The notes under the pieces were generated by a model. The model made no database searches. It was not told where the DNA came from and saw nothing but the letters and a program-made list of their open reading frames with translations. 64,000 nucleotides of DNA. Origin: Papio anubis (Eukaryota > Chordata > Mammalia > Primates > Cercopithecidae). Positions 38,079 to 50,373 of the stretch are shown piece after piece. Both the position numbers and the translations under genes were made by a program. Each line of letters begins with the position of its first letter. Position 1 is the first letter of the stretch. The DNA lies in contig NC_044977.1 in the NCBI RefSeq assembly GCF_008728515.1, positions 1,821,501 to 1,885,500 on the forward strand, given 5' to 3'.

Positions 38079-39523
38079 GTATGCTAAGGAGATGGCTTCA
38101 TTAGTATTATTTTTTTAATCAGGACTGGGGAAACACTATAGTAAGAGGCTATTATTGTAATAAATGATCATTTAAAAGTCTGAGAATTCTGGGAGGAATT
38201 AAATGGCTTAGCACAAAGTTTAATGATCTATCTGTTGTGCACTTTAGAGGAATCAGGTCCAGATGTTTCATATCTCCCAGATGCCCCTGAAGAAATTAGT
38301 AGTAAATATCACATGGAATGTGTTCATTTGTTAGCATGATGTTTATTGCATTAATTAGACATTAGCAAATGAAGTTGCTGTTGTTTAAGACTCCTTATTG
38401 GCTCTCACTAAATTGCTGTGAGTGAACAATTACACATAATCGATCACAAAGTAAATGATTCATGGATGATGAATAGGCTATAGATTGATAGGACTGGATT
38501 CCACAACTTTGGATACTCAATTGAAATTGATAAAAGCTGATAACAAACTCATATATCCTCATCTATTTTCCCTTTGCCAATATGGAGATTGTAATTAGGC
38601 TCTGGTAATAACTTCCAATCTCCCATGTAATCAATATTTTAGCAAAAAGAGATTAAGTCTAATGAGAGCTTGTGGATGTAGCAAGAAAGCAGTTGGGTCT
38701 TCTTATTGCAGTTTCCATAGAAACACATGTTTCTCTTAGGGATTGTACCAGAAGGGGTCTATCAAAAGAAAAGTATAATGATTATAGATGTTCTATTTCC
38801 GTGTAAATATGCTAGTAATCTGGAAAGGAATCAGAATCCCATCTTTTATATTAAAGAAGGGAGTTCTTTATTAAATATGACGTGAAGGAAATTTTCCTCA
38901 TAGACTATACTCACATGCTGGATCAGATCACAGTGTATCTTTCATTACCTTAAAAAAAAAAAACCCTTAATATGCCCTTGATGTTTTGCAGATAAGAACT
39001 TGGAAATGTTCTATTGATGGAGAGTATAAATACCGTTCATTAATTTCGCTAAGTTCCTTGTTCCTTGCCTCCAAATCAAGCGTGAAGGGTCATAACAAGG
39101 GTTACAGCCTAGAGGGGACAGATACATAAGGGAGCTGCGGGAATTGAGGAAGGAATAGCCCAAAGTTTTAGAAATGGCTGACATAGAGAAGTCCCTTTGA
39201 GCAGTTGTTCCCTTGAGGCGCCAATTTATCATCAAACCTTGTTTTGGGATCCTAGTATGTTATTGATTCCTACCAGTTTCAGGGCAGACACCTGAATTCA
39301 TCTGGACATGGACAGAATCCCGGGCAAGGACTCCCTGTGTCCACTGTTAATCTATGTATAGCCTTAATGAATTGCTGGAGTTATTTAATTCTAGGGAGTC
39401 TACATATATTAATTTGAAGTCAATTAATATCTTCGATTTCTTAACCCTTTATATTGCATGAGATGGGTGTCAAAATCTTGCATTGAGCTCCATGCACTGA
39501 TTTCCTTGTAACCTCTGTTTTAG
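38079..39523 (+). other. ROBO2: ROBO2 intron, about 1.4 kb
   Basis: AT-rich unique sequence ending in ctctgttttag; A-run near 38951. No repeat family recognised. Confidence 0.85.
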
Positions 39524-39651
39524 CCGTCCAGGTCTTCTAAATGCTGGTGATCCCAGCTATCCATGGCTTGCTGATTCTTGGCCAGCCACAAGCTTGCCAG
39601 TAAATAATAGTAATAGTGGCCCAAATGATATTGGAAATTTTGGCCGTGGAG
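39524..39651 (+). CDS. ROBO2: ROBO2 exon: cytoplasmic tail (SRPGLLNAGDPSYPWLADSW)
   Basis: 128 nt, phase 2 in and phase 1 out. It encodes RPGLLNAGDPSYPWLADSWP, then ATSLPVNNSNSGPNDIGNFG and RG. The YPWLADSWPATSLP segment is a conserved vertebrate Robo juxtamembrane cytoplasmic sequence. The acceptor is ctctgttttag and the donor GTGGAG|gtaagt is consensus. The codon at 39627-39629 is GAT (Asp) where I recall Glu in human. Confidence 0.95.
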
Positions 39652-39989
39652 GTAAGTTGTGTTTTATAAATAACGTTATTTGAGTTCTCTCTCTTTTTTT
39701 GACCTTCCTGGATTTTTTTTAAGGAGACATATCAGAGAATATTTACTCCCATAATTAAAGTTAATGAAACATATGCACCAACAGTGCTGTACATTTGCTA
39801 AATATTTTAATGTGAAACTATTTTGTCTTTATTACCTTGAGTAAAACCAAACTTTTAAGGAAGCTATTACTAACCAAGATGATAAATATTTATAATATAT
39901 TTGTTTGCAGGATTACTAGTACAAGATTACGGAACTCAGAAACTATTTTGCTAACTAGGGCTTATGGTTTTGGACTAGAGGTTTCCCTT

Positions 39990-40189
39990 CTCTTTCTCAT
40001 TTAACATGTATTTATTGAGCATCTCCTGTGTACTTGGCACTATGGAAGACCATAGAATCTAATATTGATATAAAAAAGATGGTCCTTGCCCTCATATAAT
40101 ATGTCATGTAAGAAATAGACAATTAAGTCAATATAACATCTTGAGAGAGAACTTTTCTGTAGTTCCACAATTAATAACTGGTATCCAAA

Positions 40190-40224
<35 letters not shown>

Positions 40225-40990
40225 AGTACTAAGTGGATGACATGCTAAAGCCTTCAAAATTTGGTGTCAGAGTCCTCTCCCTGTGGGTTTGTAAGGAGAC
40301 AGAAGTAACCTTCTGTAAAAAACTACCACCTTCCCCTGCCTTCACCTTGTCATCCAGTCAATACGAGAGAGCTTGGTTTAGAGAATGATGAGAGGAGTAG
40401 GGAGGTCTCTGATCTCAGTGTGGCTTGGCAGGTTCATGTGAGTTTTCCATTGGTGGAAGATTATACAGACATTAAATATACTTAAACTGCCTTGCCAGAA
40501 CCCCACATGGAATGTCTACCAATTGGGAGTAAGAAAGCTCTATGAACAGAGTATTATTTAAGTTGATACCTGAAGCAAGCTTAAAAATGAGTCAAAAGTA
40601 TGAAAAAAAAAAGTGTGTAGAAAAGAAATTTCTCTAAGTTCCAGAAATAAAAGAGACATTGACCTACTTGAGAAATGCAGGAATTTCCTAATGACTTGAG
40701 TATAAAGTACGAGGAAGCAGAAATGGTAAGAAACATAGAAGGATAGCTAACAAAGGACCTTTTAAGTCACATAAAGAGTTTAGGCTTCGTTCAGAGGGTT
40801 ATCACAAGCCGTTGATGGATTTTTAACAGGAGAATGCTGGGATCCAAGTACTGTTTTAAGTCATCCAGCCTGCTGCTGGATGAATAATGGAGTAACAGTA
40901 GAAAATTGGAGTGATTAATTAGAATAGTGCTGTGATCCAAGTAAAGCCGTATGAATTTGCTGTAAGATTTCAGGACTTTTAGAATTAATG
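39990..40990 (+). repeat. Ancient dispersed repeat, family unassigned
   Basis: Motif series atttattgagcatctcctgt, gtacttggcactatggaaga, then further on aggagaatgctgggatccaa. Similar motif series occur at about 42220-42480, 53080-53760 and 58140-58800, so I consider it a dispersed fossil element. I cannot name the family with confidence. Confidence 0.4.
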
Positions 40991-42219
40991 AAGGAGGCTC
41001 AGGGCTCTGTTAAATTTTTCTGAGTCCATTATAAGCCTCGATGGGTTGATTTCATATGCATGAGTGTATAACCAGATTGACTGAGAACTGAGAAGAATAG
41101 TCATAGCATTTTTCTCTTTAAGAATGGATTACCACTAGGTTTGACTACATTTAAAATTGCATTTCAAATAATGAAGCTACTAATTATTGCATAACTCTGC
41201 ATTCTGTCAGTACCAACTATGAGAAGGGGAATATATATATATATACATATATATTTAGCACAAAGTTTGGCATACCATCAATGACCAGGCATCAGTGGAG
41301 TGAGAGAATGGAAAGTAAGTTATATGACTCCTCAGCTTCCTCTTCCATTTCTGTAAGCCAACACACCCCACTTAGGACTCTCATTTGCCCAGAGACTCCA
41401 GTAGTAGCTTCCTCCCCTAAGTGACCTGACTGTGGTCAACTGTAGGCTATCACTTTGCCATGGGTAGTTTCTGTGCCTGAGCACCTGCTCATCAGGAAAC
41501 AAAAATGTCCCTCCCCTGCTATGTAGACTGATTTTGTCAAAAGGAATTCTCTTCCCACAGCTTTTATCAATCAAGGAATAACTGCCTCTTTTACCGCTTG
41601 TATTTTTATTGAAATAATATGACATGCTACTGTTTTATCACGAAGTAAATGCTTACAGATGGAGAAAATGAATTTTCAGTTTCCACAAGGCTAACTTGAC
41701 ATCTAAAATGTCTCAGTCAAATTTCACAAAAGGGTACACTTGGAGATATGCAAGGTTTTTCTTCCATTTTCACAATGTGAAATATCTCATAGATGAACAG
41801 CAAGGCCAAGACAACATTTTTGTAGGGTTGACTGTGTCCCTTATCCATGTGAGAGTCATTTTAAGCATTTACTCTGTGCTAGAAATACTGTTAAATTTTT
41901 TTTGTATATTTTAATTATTTTACTTGCATAGTAATGTATGAAATAGATAATCATATTTCCATGTTAAGGATCAATAAACTAAGATTCCTCAAGATAAATA
42001 ATTTGACATCTGGTTGTAGAAAACTCTGCTTTCTGTTGTAAAGGTGGATTCACATGTATGACTATATAACCATATTCACTTAGAAGAATAAGGATGGATA
42101 CTGACATTTCCCCTTTAAGAATGAAATGACAATACATGTTTGAATGTAATAAAAATAGTGCTTAGAATAATAAAGTTACTAATTATAGCATAAATCTACA
42201 TTTTATCAAAGCAAACCAT

Positions 42220-42480
42220 AAAAAATTTATTTAATCATTCAAGTCAGCAAGTGCTTGCTCTCTTCAAAACACTGGGTGAGCAATTGTGAAAATGCAGACA
42301 TAAATCCCATATGCGCCTGTCTTCAAGTGACGTTATGATGCAGTGAAGGAGACAGTCATTCATACAGATCATTATATAAAACAAAAGGAAATAAATGTGA
42401 GTACAAGTATAACCAGGGTGCTGAAAAGCCACAGAATGCATTAGCAATTCCAGGTGGAGGAAGGCTTTGTATAACTCATA
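42220..42480 (+). repeat. Ancient dispersed repeat, second copy, family unassigned
   Basis: Contains aagtgcttgctctcttcaaa, a cattcatacagatcattata block and ggtggaggaaggctttgtat, in the same relative order as other members noted at 39990 and 58140. Confidence 0.35.
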
Positions 42481-43781
42481 GGTTTCCAACACAAGTGTTA
42501 ACAAGCCCTAGTCAGACAGTCTCAAACATGAAGGATTGGTAGGTGGGGACTGCGATAAATGGAAATGGAAAAAAGACCTGCTAAAGATGGCATCACCTAT
42601 TTAGGTCTAGGCTTTTGGGAGGAAGGCCAGCCCAGAGTTCCAAATCATCTGATATTACAGGACTCTCCTTAACATCCAAATATTCATGTACAATATTCCA
42701 ATATTTCGATGTTAGAATATAATTCAGTTTATTTTTTGAAAATGTAAGGATGATCAAATCATATCTGAAGACAATATGCAGCCTAAAAATCAATACAGAA
42801 GCACTTAGACTTGAAGGCTGACTATAATTTTATCTAGCAGGGAGAGGAGAGATTCAATTTCCAGAGCCATAGCATTAGTTGTATAGCAATATTATGTGGG
42901 ATTAGATTCTTGCACCGCTTTTCTTCATTGTTTAACATTTGAGCACACAGTCATTTGAAAAGCTTGCCACTGAAATGGCTTGCGATCCACATCTAAAGCT
43001 TTGAAGAACTTTAAATTCAAAGTGTGTGAAATTGGAGCCCACGTTGGGGAATCATGTATATTCACTTAATATTCATCAGTGAAGGACATGGTGGAAGCAG
43101 CAGAAACAAAAGTCTGAGAAATCGCCCAGAGTGAAGGATCTCTTTTCACCAGTTTGGATACACTACATCTTAAAAGTTTTTGAGAAATAAAAATAATATT
43201 AACACTTGAGCATGCAATATGCTTAACATCAAATTTTGTAATTAGTACATAGCTCAAAGAAAGAAGGGCAAGAAAGTAGTTGTGAAGTTCTGAAATTCAA
43301 AAATAATGTTATTTGCTCATACAGCCTGGTGAAATATTATAAGTTTAAATATGTTTAACAATTTCACTGATACACATTTAAGATACTTACTTCAATGTCT
43401 TAAGTACATATCCACTCAATTGTAAAACAAGTTCCAAACTTCAAAACCTTCATAAAGATTTAAGTTACACAGTGTAAAAAATACAGTATACATTTCTTTC
43501 TACAGTTGCTAGACAGTTTTTAGCTTAGGTGAAATTCAAAAGCAAAAGTAATATTTCTGTAAGAATTGTTAGTTCAGGTACTATTGAGCATCCGCTAATC
43601 TAAAAGTGTTAAGATAGTTGAAAATGTCCTATAATGAAAGAATGAAGTGATTTCATGACCTCAAGTCCCATGAAATGAAGCTTTCAGAAGATAGTTTATT
43701 TTAAAATGTACTATATAATAATTAGATTCATTTTAACTCTACATGATTAAAAATAGTGTTATTTAGTGATTTCTATTTTAG

Positions 43782-43849
43782 ATTCACTCGGTATCTTTCT
43801 TCCAAAAAGGGAAAATAGGAGCTCAGGAGAGAGGCGGCGGTTCTGAATT
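43782..43849 (+). other. ROBO2: Candidate alternative ROBO2 exon with in-frame stop (speculative)
   Basis: A splice-like acceptor gatttctattttag precedes 43782, and joining it to the preceding exon (phase 1) gives DSLGIFLPKRENRSSGERRR, then F and TGA at 43844-43846. A possible donor gtaaag follows at 43850, giving a 68-nt exon. If used it would truncate the receptor shortly after the membrane or trigger nonsense-mediated decay. I know of no transcript using it, so this is inference from sequence only. Confidence 0.25.
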
Positions 43850-44634
43850 GTAAAGCATCATGTAAAAATAATTCAGCATACCAGAATGAAAAATGGACTG
43901 AGTGATATTCAGTGTTGTTCCTGAAGTTTAATTTTGCTCTAGCTGTATTACAACATGAAAGAGTAATTCTCTAGTTCGGAGTTGATAGCATAAATTGAAG
44001 TCACCGATCACGGAGACTGCTTTTTCTATAGTTAAATTCTGCTATATTGTGAAAATGACTTATACATGAAAATTTTCCTTTGTTATTCAAGAAAAAAGAA
44101 TGCATTCTCCATTTCTGGAGCAATGAAATCACACCAATAAGTGGCAAGTTATAACTTCAAAAAATGTACTTGATAGTCAGTGGGGTATAATTTTGGAAAT
44201 GTTAGCACATATTCAGCCGTTGTCGTCCACGTCTCTTGGGATAAAGAGGCGTTTTTCATCTGTGGGTTGTGGATTCGCTATCATTGCTACTGTAAAGTGC
44301 TAACGCATTCCTTGGCTCTAACACAGAGTGAACAACTGAAAGCAGTTTTCAGTAGTGAAGTATGCCAACCGTCTCATTCATGGTTAAAGAAAATGGGGGG
44401 AAGGCTGTTTTAAGCAGTGAGACGTGAAGGGCGAGCAGTAGGCCTGCCTGTCACTGAGGCTGATAGCTTGGCGATGGTTGTACATCATCTACCCTTCAGT
44501 GGCTCATGAAGCCCATCTCAGCTGAAATGCAAACGTGCAGTGCGACACACTTATTTTTCATCTTCAATCCTGATTGTTTGGGCTTCCGGTGCCTCGTTAA
44601 ATTGTTTCGTTTCCCTGCGTTCACCTCACCACAG

Positions 44635-44916
44635 ATGTGCTGCCACCAGTTCCAGGCCAAGGGGATAAAACAGCAACGATGCTCTCGGATGGAGCCATTT
44701 ACAGCAGCATTGACTTCACTACCAAAACCACTTACAACAGTTCCAGCCAGATAACACAGGCCACCCCATATGCCACGACGCAGATCTTGCATTCCAACAG
44801 CATACATGAATTGGCTGTCGATCTGCCTGATCCACAGTGGAAAAGCTCAATTCAGCAAAAAACAGATCTGATGGGATTCGGTTATTCTCTACCTGATCAG
44901 AACAAAGGTAACAACG
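44635..44916 (+). CDS. ROBO2: ROBO2 exon: cytoplasmic tail with CC1 tyrosine motif
   Basis: 282 nt, phase 1 in and phase 1 out (symmetric). It encodes DVLPPVPGQGDKTATMLSDG, AIYSSIDFTTKTTYNSSSQI, TQATPYATTQILHSNSIHEL, AVDLPDPQWKSSIQQKTDLM and GFGYSLPDQNKGNN. TPYATT (44763-44780) is the conserved CC1 motif, a tyrosine-phosphorylation site in Robo receptors; AIYSSIDF is another conserved tyrosine segment. The acceptor is cctcaccacag and the donor AACAACG|gtgagt. Its 3' end can splice to the cassette at 45333 or directly to 50374. The codon at 44730-44732 is ACT (Thr); I recall Ser. Confidence 0.97.
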
Positions 44917-45332
44917 GTGAGTCAGGTTTTCGTTTCCTGAGGAGTTATTTTCATATCATTTGTGCATGACATAGAAAGTAGTATTTGTTGTTCGACTTAG
45001 TGATTCATTACCAGGTTTACCACCTAAACTAAAAAAAGATATCGGCATGTTTCCAGTAACTTGAATAATTCCTACCACCACCACCACCACCACCTCCACC
45101 ACCACCACCACCGCCACCTCCACCACACACCAGTGCCAATCGGTTTCATCTTTTAGCTCTTTTTCAACATAATGATCAACAATCCATCTCTACTTTCATT
45201 AGGACAGGGTAGACAAAACATTCCTCCGCTCTCCCACATCTGCTTCTGAGTTGCTAACTGCATGTTCTGCATGGGCTTGTGCTGTGAACTAATCACATGA
45301 TGCCACTATGACCTCTGCCCTTTAACCCTTAG
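44917..45332 (+). other. ROBO2: ROBO2 intron, 416 bp, with CCA tract
   Basis: Short intron between the CC1 exon and the cassette exon. It carries a C-rich (CCA)n tract at 45070-45128 about 200 bp before the cassette acceptor. Nothing else recognised. Confidence 0.85.
45070..45128. repeat. CCA trinucleotide repeat
   Basis: About 59 bp of (CCA)n with cct and ccg interruptions (for example ccaccaccaccaccaccacc). It could create a run of C-rich RNA sites upstream of the cassette exon; a regulatory role is inference only. Confidence 0.95.
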
Positions 45333-45458
45333 CCTTACTTTACATTCCTGACTACCGATTGGCTGAGGGATTGTCTAATAGAATGCCACACAACCAGTCT
45401 CAGGATTTCAGCACCACCAGCTCTCACAACAGCTCAGAAAGGAGTGGCAGTCTCTCAG
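45333..45458 (+). CDS. ROBO2: ROBO2 alternative cassette exon, 126 nt / 42 codons
   Basis: Encodes ALLYIPDYRLAEGLSNRMPH, then NQSQDFSTTSSHNSSERSGS and LSG, inserted between NKGNN and GKGGKKKK. Both junctions are phase 1, so inclusion or skipping keeps the frame. The acceptor (ccctttaacccttag) is moderate and the donor CTCAG|gttggt is weak, as expected for regulated splicing. I recall this Ser/Thr-rich segment from longer ROBO2 isoforms. It would add many potential Ser/Thr phosphorylation sites between the CC1 and CC2 motifs. Confidence 0.88.
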
Positions 45459-46830
45459 GTTGGTCTCGTCACAGTAAGGAGAAATATTTGTTTGTCACCA
45501 GCATATGACCTGTGTTCCTAACCACCATGAAGATATACTGAATCACAGCTCACTGTCAGGCATTTATCTGTCAAATGACAACAGTTTATGCTAATGAAAT
45601 CATGCCTTGGTGGGATAAAAGGGAAGAGAAAAATCACTGTCCCCTTTTATATACTAACCCTATGAGGATATATTTAAAGAAAAATTATGCCATTCTACTA
45701 AATACCATTCATTAAAGAACAGAGTAAAGAGAATTTTGTGATAAAAAGATCAGACATGAAAGTCAATTCCATGTTATAGATACCAAAAGATGAACTAAAA
45801 TGAAAATGATTTTGGAGTGCTTCATAATATTGGTATATCATTGATGTGACCTCCTATTTTTGGACACGATTTCAAAATACCATATAATAGGATTTGTTAT
45901 CTATTGAATGGTATTCTACTGCACTGTACAAGAAAGCTAATAGGGGAAATTAATATTTAATTTCCAAAAAATCATACAATCTTTGATATTGATAATTCTT
46001 TTATGGTATAAATTTTAATATGTATTTGAGATATAGCAGATAAACTGACAATCTATAATGTCAGTATCATATAGCACAAATGGAAAGAAACACCTTTACT
46101 GGACAAAAATATATACCTATTGTAATGACTTATGTGTGAAATTTTCCTGGCCCAAAGATCCTTACCTGTAAAATGAGGAGGTTGTAGTAGACACACTCTA
46201 ACTTTCAACCATGACATTTACATTGTATGGCTGATGACTTTGTGCATTTCTAATTTATTCCATGACCCCACTTGTCTAATTTGTTTGAATTAACTATATG
46301 CTATTTGTTTGTACTGAGATTTTGTTTTATTTTTTAATTACAGGTTATTTGTAAAAGACTATAGTGTATTATGGCATGCCACAGGCTACCAGGCATCAAA
46401 GCCATAAAGAGTTAAACTTTTCACATCATTAGGGTAACATTTTCTAAATTACTTTTCCTCAGGAGATGGAACCCTTTCAGTCTGAAAATGTTAATGCTCC
46501 TTCTTCCCTTCAAAATGGGTCATTTGCTCTTCTTGCCTATTGGTAGAATTAGCTATATTATAGAATCCAGAAAATTTTAAACATCTGTTATGAATTTAAA
46601 CAGGTTTGATAATATAGGAGAACTTTTGTAATGACCTTATATGTCATTTAGACTGCCATTTATTCATAATAAGTCTCACAATTGTTCTGAATAATTAAAA
46701 AGTAATTTATCTTGGGCTTCCTTTTTATTTCATTAAAGATATGCAAAGTCACATGCAGTACGTAAAAATAAATCTATATACTGTAATCTATGGATTACAT
46801 AAGACTTTTAAAAATCTCTTTCTTTAAGTA

Positions 46831-47038
46831 TTCTATATGTGTTGATTCTATATGTGTTGATTCTATATGTGTTGATTCTATACGTGTTGATTCTATATGT
46901 GTTGATTCTATACGTGTTGATTCTATACGTGTTGATTCTATATGTGTTGATTCTATACGTGTTGATTCTATACATGCTGATTCTATGTGTTGATTCTATA
47001 CGTGTTGATTCTATACGTGTTGATTCTATATGTGTTGA
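46831..47038. repeat. Minisatellite, 14 tandem copies of a 15-bp unit
   Basis: Unit ttctata(t/c)gtgttga. Thirteen copies are 15 bp and one (46981-46993) is 13 bp. Variants are mainly tatgt versus tacgt, that is TpG versus CpG at one position, plus one tacatgctga copy. It is open in two plus-strand frames simply because the period is a multiple of three; it is not a gene. Confidence 0.97.
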
Positions 47039-47560
47039 TTGCTACCACCAAGTTGTAAAAGTTGTCTTTTGAGTGATTGTGAGCAGAATACAATTCACAA
47101 TAGTGCTTAGTGCTTTTTCAAATCCATTAATCTCCTGAGTGACATTTATATATATCTATGAATTATATTAACTACTTCATCTACATTTGAATACAAAATT
47201 ACTTAAATCGATGATAGAAAGCGTTCTTTAGTAGGTGAGAGTGAAGTGATTATTCTCTTTTTAGTTTAGCTCAATTGAGTTTAATATTAGGGTTTTGTCT
47301 TATGCTTATAATCACAGGTGTGTTTCCTAAGACTTAAATTTAAGATCAAACTACCCTGTGGAGAGCTAGTCAGATGGTATTATAAGATTTTCCTAATTTG
47401 TGCATAGCAATGTAAGCAATTTAAAATAATCACAGTGATAAAAGTGGAATTTCTGAATTATTTGAGTGAGCGTGTCACCCTCTTTGAAACACTTAATATT
47501 TATTCAATACATAAGTTCTGAGCACTTCCATTAAAAATCTAACCATTAAAAATATAAAAT

Positions 47561-47770
47561 CACCAGCCTGGGCAACATGGTGAAACCCCATCTCTAAAAA
47601 AAAATACAAAAATTAGTCAAGCATGGTGGCACTTGACTGTATTCCCAGGTACTTGAGAGGCTGGGGTAGAAGGATGCTTGAGCCTGAGAGGTTGAGGCTG
47701 CAGTGGATGTGATTGCACCACTGCACTCCACCTGGGTGACACAGTGAGACCCTGTCTCAAGGGAAAAAAA
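47561..47770 (+). mobile_element. Alu SINE, 5'-truncated, old (AluJ-like)
   Basis: Starts inside the left arm at caccagcctgggcaacatgg, continues with ggtgaaaccccatctctaaa, gaggctgcagtggatgtgat and cactgcactccacctgggtg, and ends gaccctgtctcaaggg plus a short A tail. Followed by a TA-rich run. Confidence 0.93.
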
Positions 47771-48819
47771 GTGTATATATACATATATATTAATATATAC
47801 ACAAATCAAAGAATTTATATATGTAAGTCATTAAAATACACTCCCTTAAAAGATAATATAGGCAATTCCCACCTTAAAATGATTGAAGGTTCTTTGTTTG
47901 CAAGTAACAGCAACAGACTGTGGCTTACTTCACTCAAGGTTCAGATCTCAGAGAATGTATAAGTGGCTTTGGTTCTGTCGTATGCTCTCCACCATGCTGT
48001 GAACCTACCACTGCTTATGGCTAAAAGAAGTCAGGTGTGTTGATTTGTAATCCTGCATGCACTGCCCATAATGAGAGAGCAGAAAGTTCCTCAAAAGAAG
48101 AGAAAGTGATTGTTGAATAGAAAGCCCTCACAGGTCTTCTGTGAATCGCCCCTGTTTCCAAAATACATTTTTAAGTCTGTTTGGAAGAGTAGGCAATGAA
48201 TGGCTTTCTTGAACTTCGGACAATGACTTCAGCAGAATTCAGGGCTCTAGAAGTAGTAATTTCCAGTAAAGAAAGCTGCTGCACTCTGAATTCTGATTTT
48301 TCTTTTACTGGGTGAATATGGACCATGTGACACTCAGAATGAACCTCAGTTGCTTCATTGATAAAACGGAGATGCACGAACTTGTCTGTTTCTGTTACTC
48401 AGTTCTGGTGGTGACCACCTAACATTTCTGAAAGTACTATGGAAAACGAAAGGTGCTGTATATTTTTAAATAAATAAGGAATAAAGGAGGTGCAACTAGA
48501 GAGAAAGCTATGGAAGACAAGTAGCCCAATCTAGTCCCCTTTTAATCATTGAAATAGAGTTCTGATACTACAACAGAAGAAATGGTTCCTGTGTTGTAAT
48601 TTTGCTGACTCATCAGGAAACAAAGGATTAAGGTTCATCTACCTTAAAGACAAACAATACAGATTTATATTCAAGCAAGTTTATTCTTATTCTGAGAGTC
48701 AGGCTGTTCGTGGGATACTCATGGGGCCTGGAGAAGTTGCGAATAAAGAAAGCTTTAGAAATAAGAGGAGCTGGGTTTGCTCTAAGATAGAGGATATGGG
48801 AAAGAAAGAACACAAATGA

Positions 48820-49020
48820 GTGGCATTTATTGAAAGTTCTGTCCATTCTGAGTAGTTGATACGCATTGTCTCTTGTAATTCTCAAAGTAACTCAAAGAAG
48901 TAGTAACTCAATATCTGTTTTACATGTGCCAAAATGTAGGCAGTAACTATTGAGTAACTTATCCAGTAAGTGGGAAGCTGGTCTGTAAACCCAGATGCGA
49001 AACCTTATCCTCTAAGCAAA
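48820..49020 (-). mobile_element. MIR SINE fossil
   Basis: Reversed MIR pattern: cattgtctcttgtaattctc, ctgttttacatgtgccaaaa, gagtaacttatccagtaagt, then ggtctgtaaacccagatgcg. Boundaries approximate. Confidence 0.6.
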
Positions 49021-50373
49021 AGATATCTGCTCTCCTTCCTCTTAAAATCTTTTATTCTACCAAACAAGTACAATAAAAGTCAAGGTGAAAGCAATTTGTG
49101 TGCAGGGATGTTCTTCAAAATGTGTGCGAAGGTGCACATGCTATGTGGAAAACATACACAATTTTATAACTGGCAATAAAGTATATATCTAGTCTAACAG
49201 TTTTATCACTTCCTGGTGCTCAAATATGTTCCTGTTAAATTACATAATATTCGATATGGCTGATGCACATGAGTAATTGGTAGAAGTAAGGAGACAAGTA
49301 GGCTTCTAGTGATACTATAATATATTGCTAAATAGCCCTGCTTCAAATGGTTTTTGCTCACAACTTGTGGTTCCAGAAAGATGAAGTCCAAAGGATCAGT
49401 AAGATTTTTGGCAGATATTGCTGTAGGCTGTGGTGGGAGTCACGGAAGTTATATAATGTCCCCTGAAACGTCCTTTGTTATTCTGCTCCAAGAAATACTC
49501 ATTCCTCATCTAACTGTGGTCCACTTTTAAGGAAGAAGCTTTATCTACTTAATTTTTGAAGAGTAAAAACCATGGCACTGTCCAAATGATAAATTATATT
49601 TTTTATATTTCATTAAGCTCCATGTAATCCTAGATATGGCTTATATGCTGCCAACTTACTTTCTTGTCATGTTTTGCGCATGAATTCATTCGTAATGCAA
49701 TGCTACTGAAACTGATTACTGTATTAATTTTTCTTCCTTTTTGGAATGTTATGTCATGTTATGCTTAAAATAGCTAAGAACTATTCACATATGCAAAAAT
49801 AATTGTGCCGTTCATTAGTTTAAAAGTCTATAAAATGTATCTTCGGAAAGTATTTACAGGTATTTTCTCGATTGTAGCTGATTGATTTTTATCAGTTACT
49901 TTCGAGATAAAAATTGGTACCCTTCCTTGATTAATTAAATTGAATACATTCTAAAGAAAGAGTTTAGCCTAGATCCTTACACCTTGCATTTTCCACTGAG
50001 AGAGATTATGCAAAAGAGCATTATAAGTGTACTAAAATTTGACATTTAAAAGAATTTGTTATGGCCCATTATTTCCTCTAACAATGAAAATGTGAAGGCA
50101 GCAGATGTGAATAAATCAATAAGCATGCTTTTGATACAGCAGCCATGTTTTTGGTTTATTCGGCTCTGCTGTTAATGCACTGGGAAAAAAAAAGTATCAT
50201 TTTGAGTGATTTATAAAAATGTTTTTCTGATTATATCATTTCATTGTTTATAGCTTTTAACAACTCCAACACACTGATTCTGGTGTTTTGAAACATAAAT
50301 ACATCTTGGCGTCTGATGTATTCTATTTATTCTGCTATTTGGCATCTCTGAATAAATACGTTATTACTTTCAG

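Larger units (their letters stand above)
39652..44634 (+). other. ROBO2: ROBO2 intron, about 5.0 kb
   Basis: Contains a homopolymer A/CA run (about 40187-40220), a TA run (about 41230-41256), fossils of an ancient dispersed repeat (39990-40990 and 42220-42480, family not assigned) and the candidate exon at 43782-43849. The 97-codon minus ORF at 41332-41625 has no recognisable domain. Confidence 0.8.
45459..50373 (+). other. ROBO2: ROBO2 intron, about 4.9 kb
   Basis: Holds the 15-bp minisatellite (46831-47038), a 5'-truncated Alu (47561-47770), a MIR fossil (48820-49020) and AT-rich unique sequence. The intron ends ttattactttcag. Confidence 0.85.

Noticed and set aside
41332..41625. 97-codon minus-strand ORF
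   Set aside because: Contains no recognisable domain and sits mid-intron without promoter or splice evidence.
46790..47072. Two overlapping plus-strand ORFs encoding regular peptide repeats (DSICV/DSIRV and LILYV)
   Set aside because: They are translations of the 15-bp minisatellite; a period divisible by three keeps frames open. No splice phase or family evidence.
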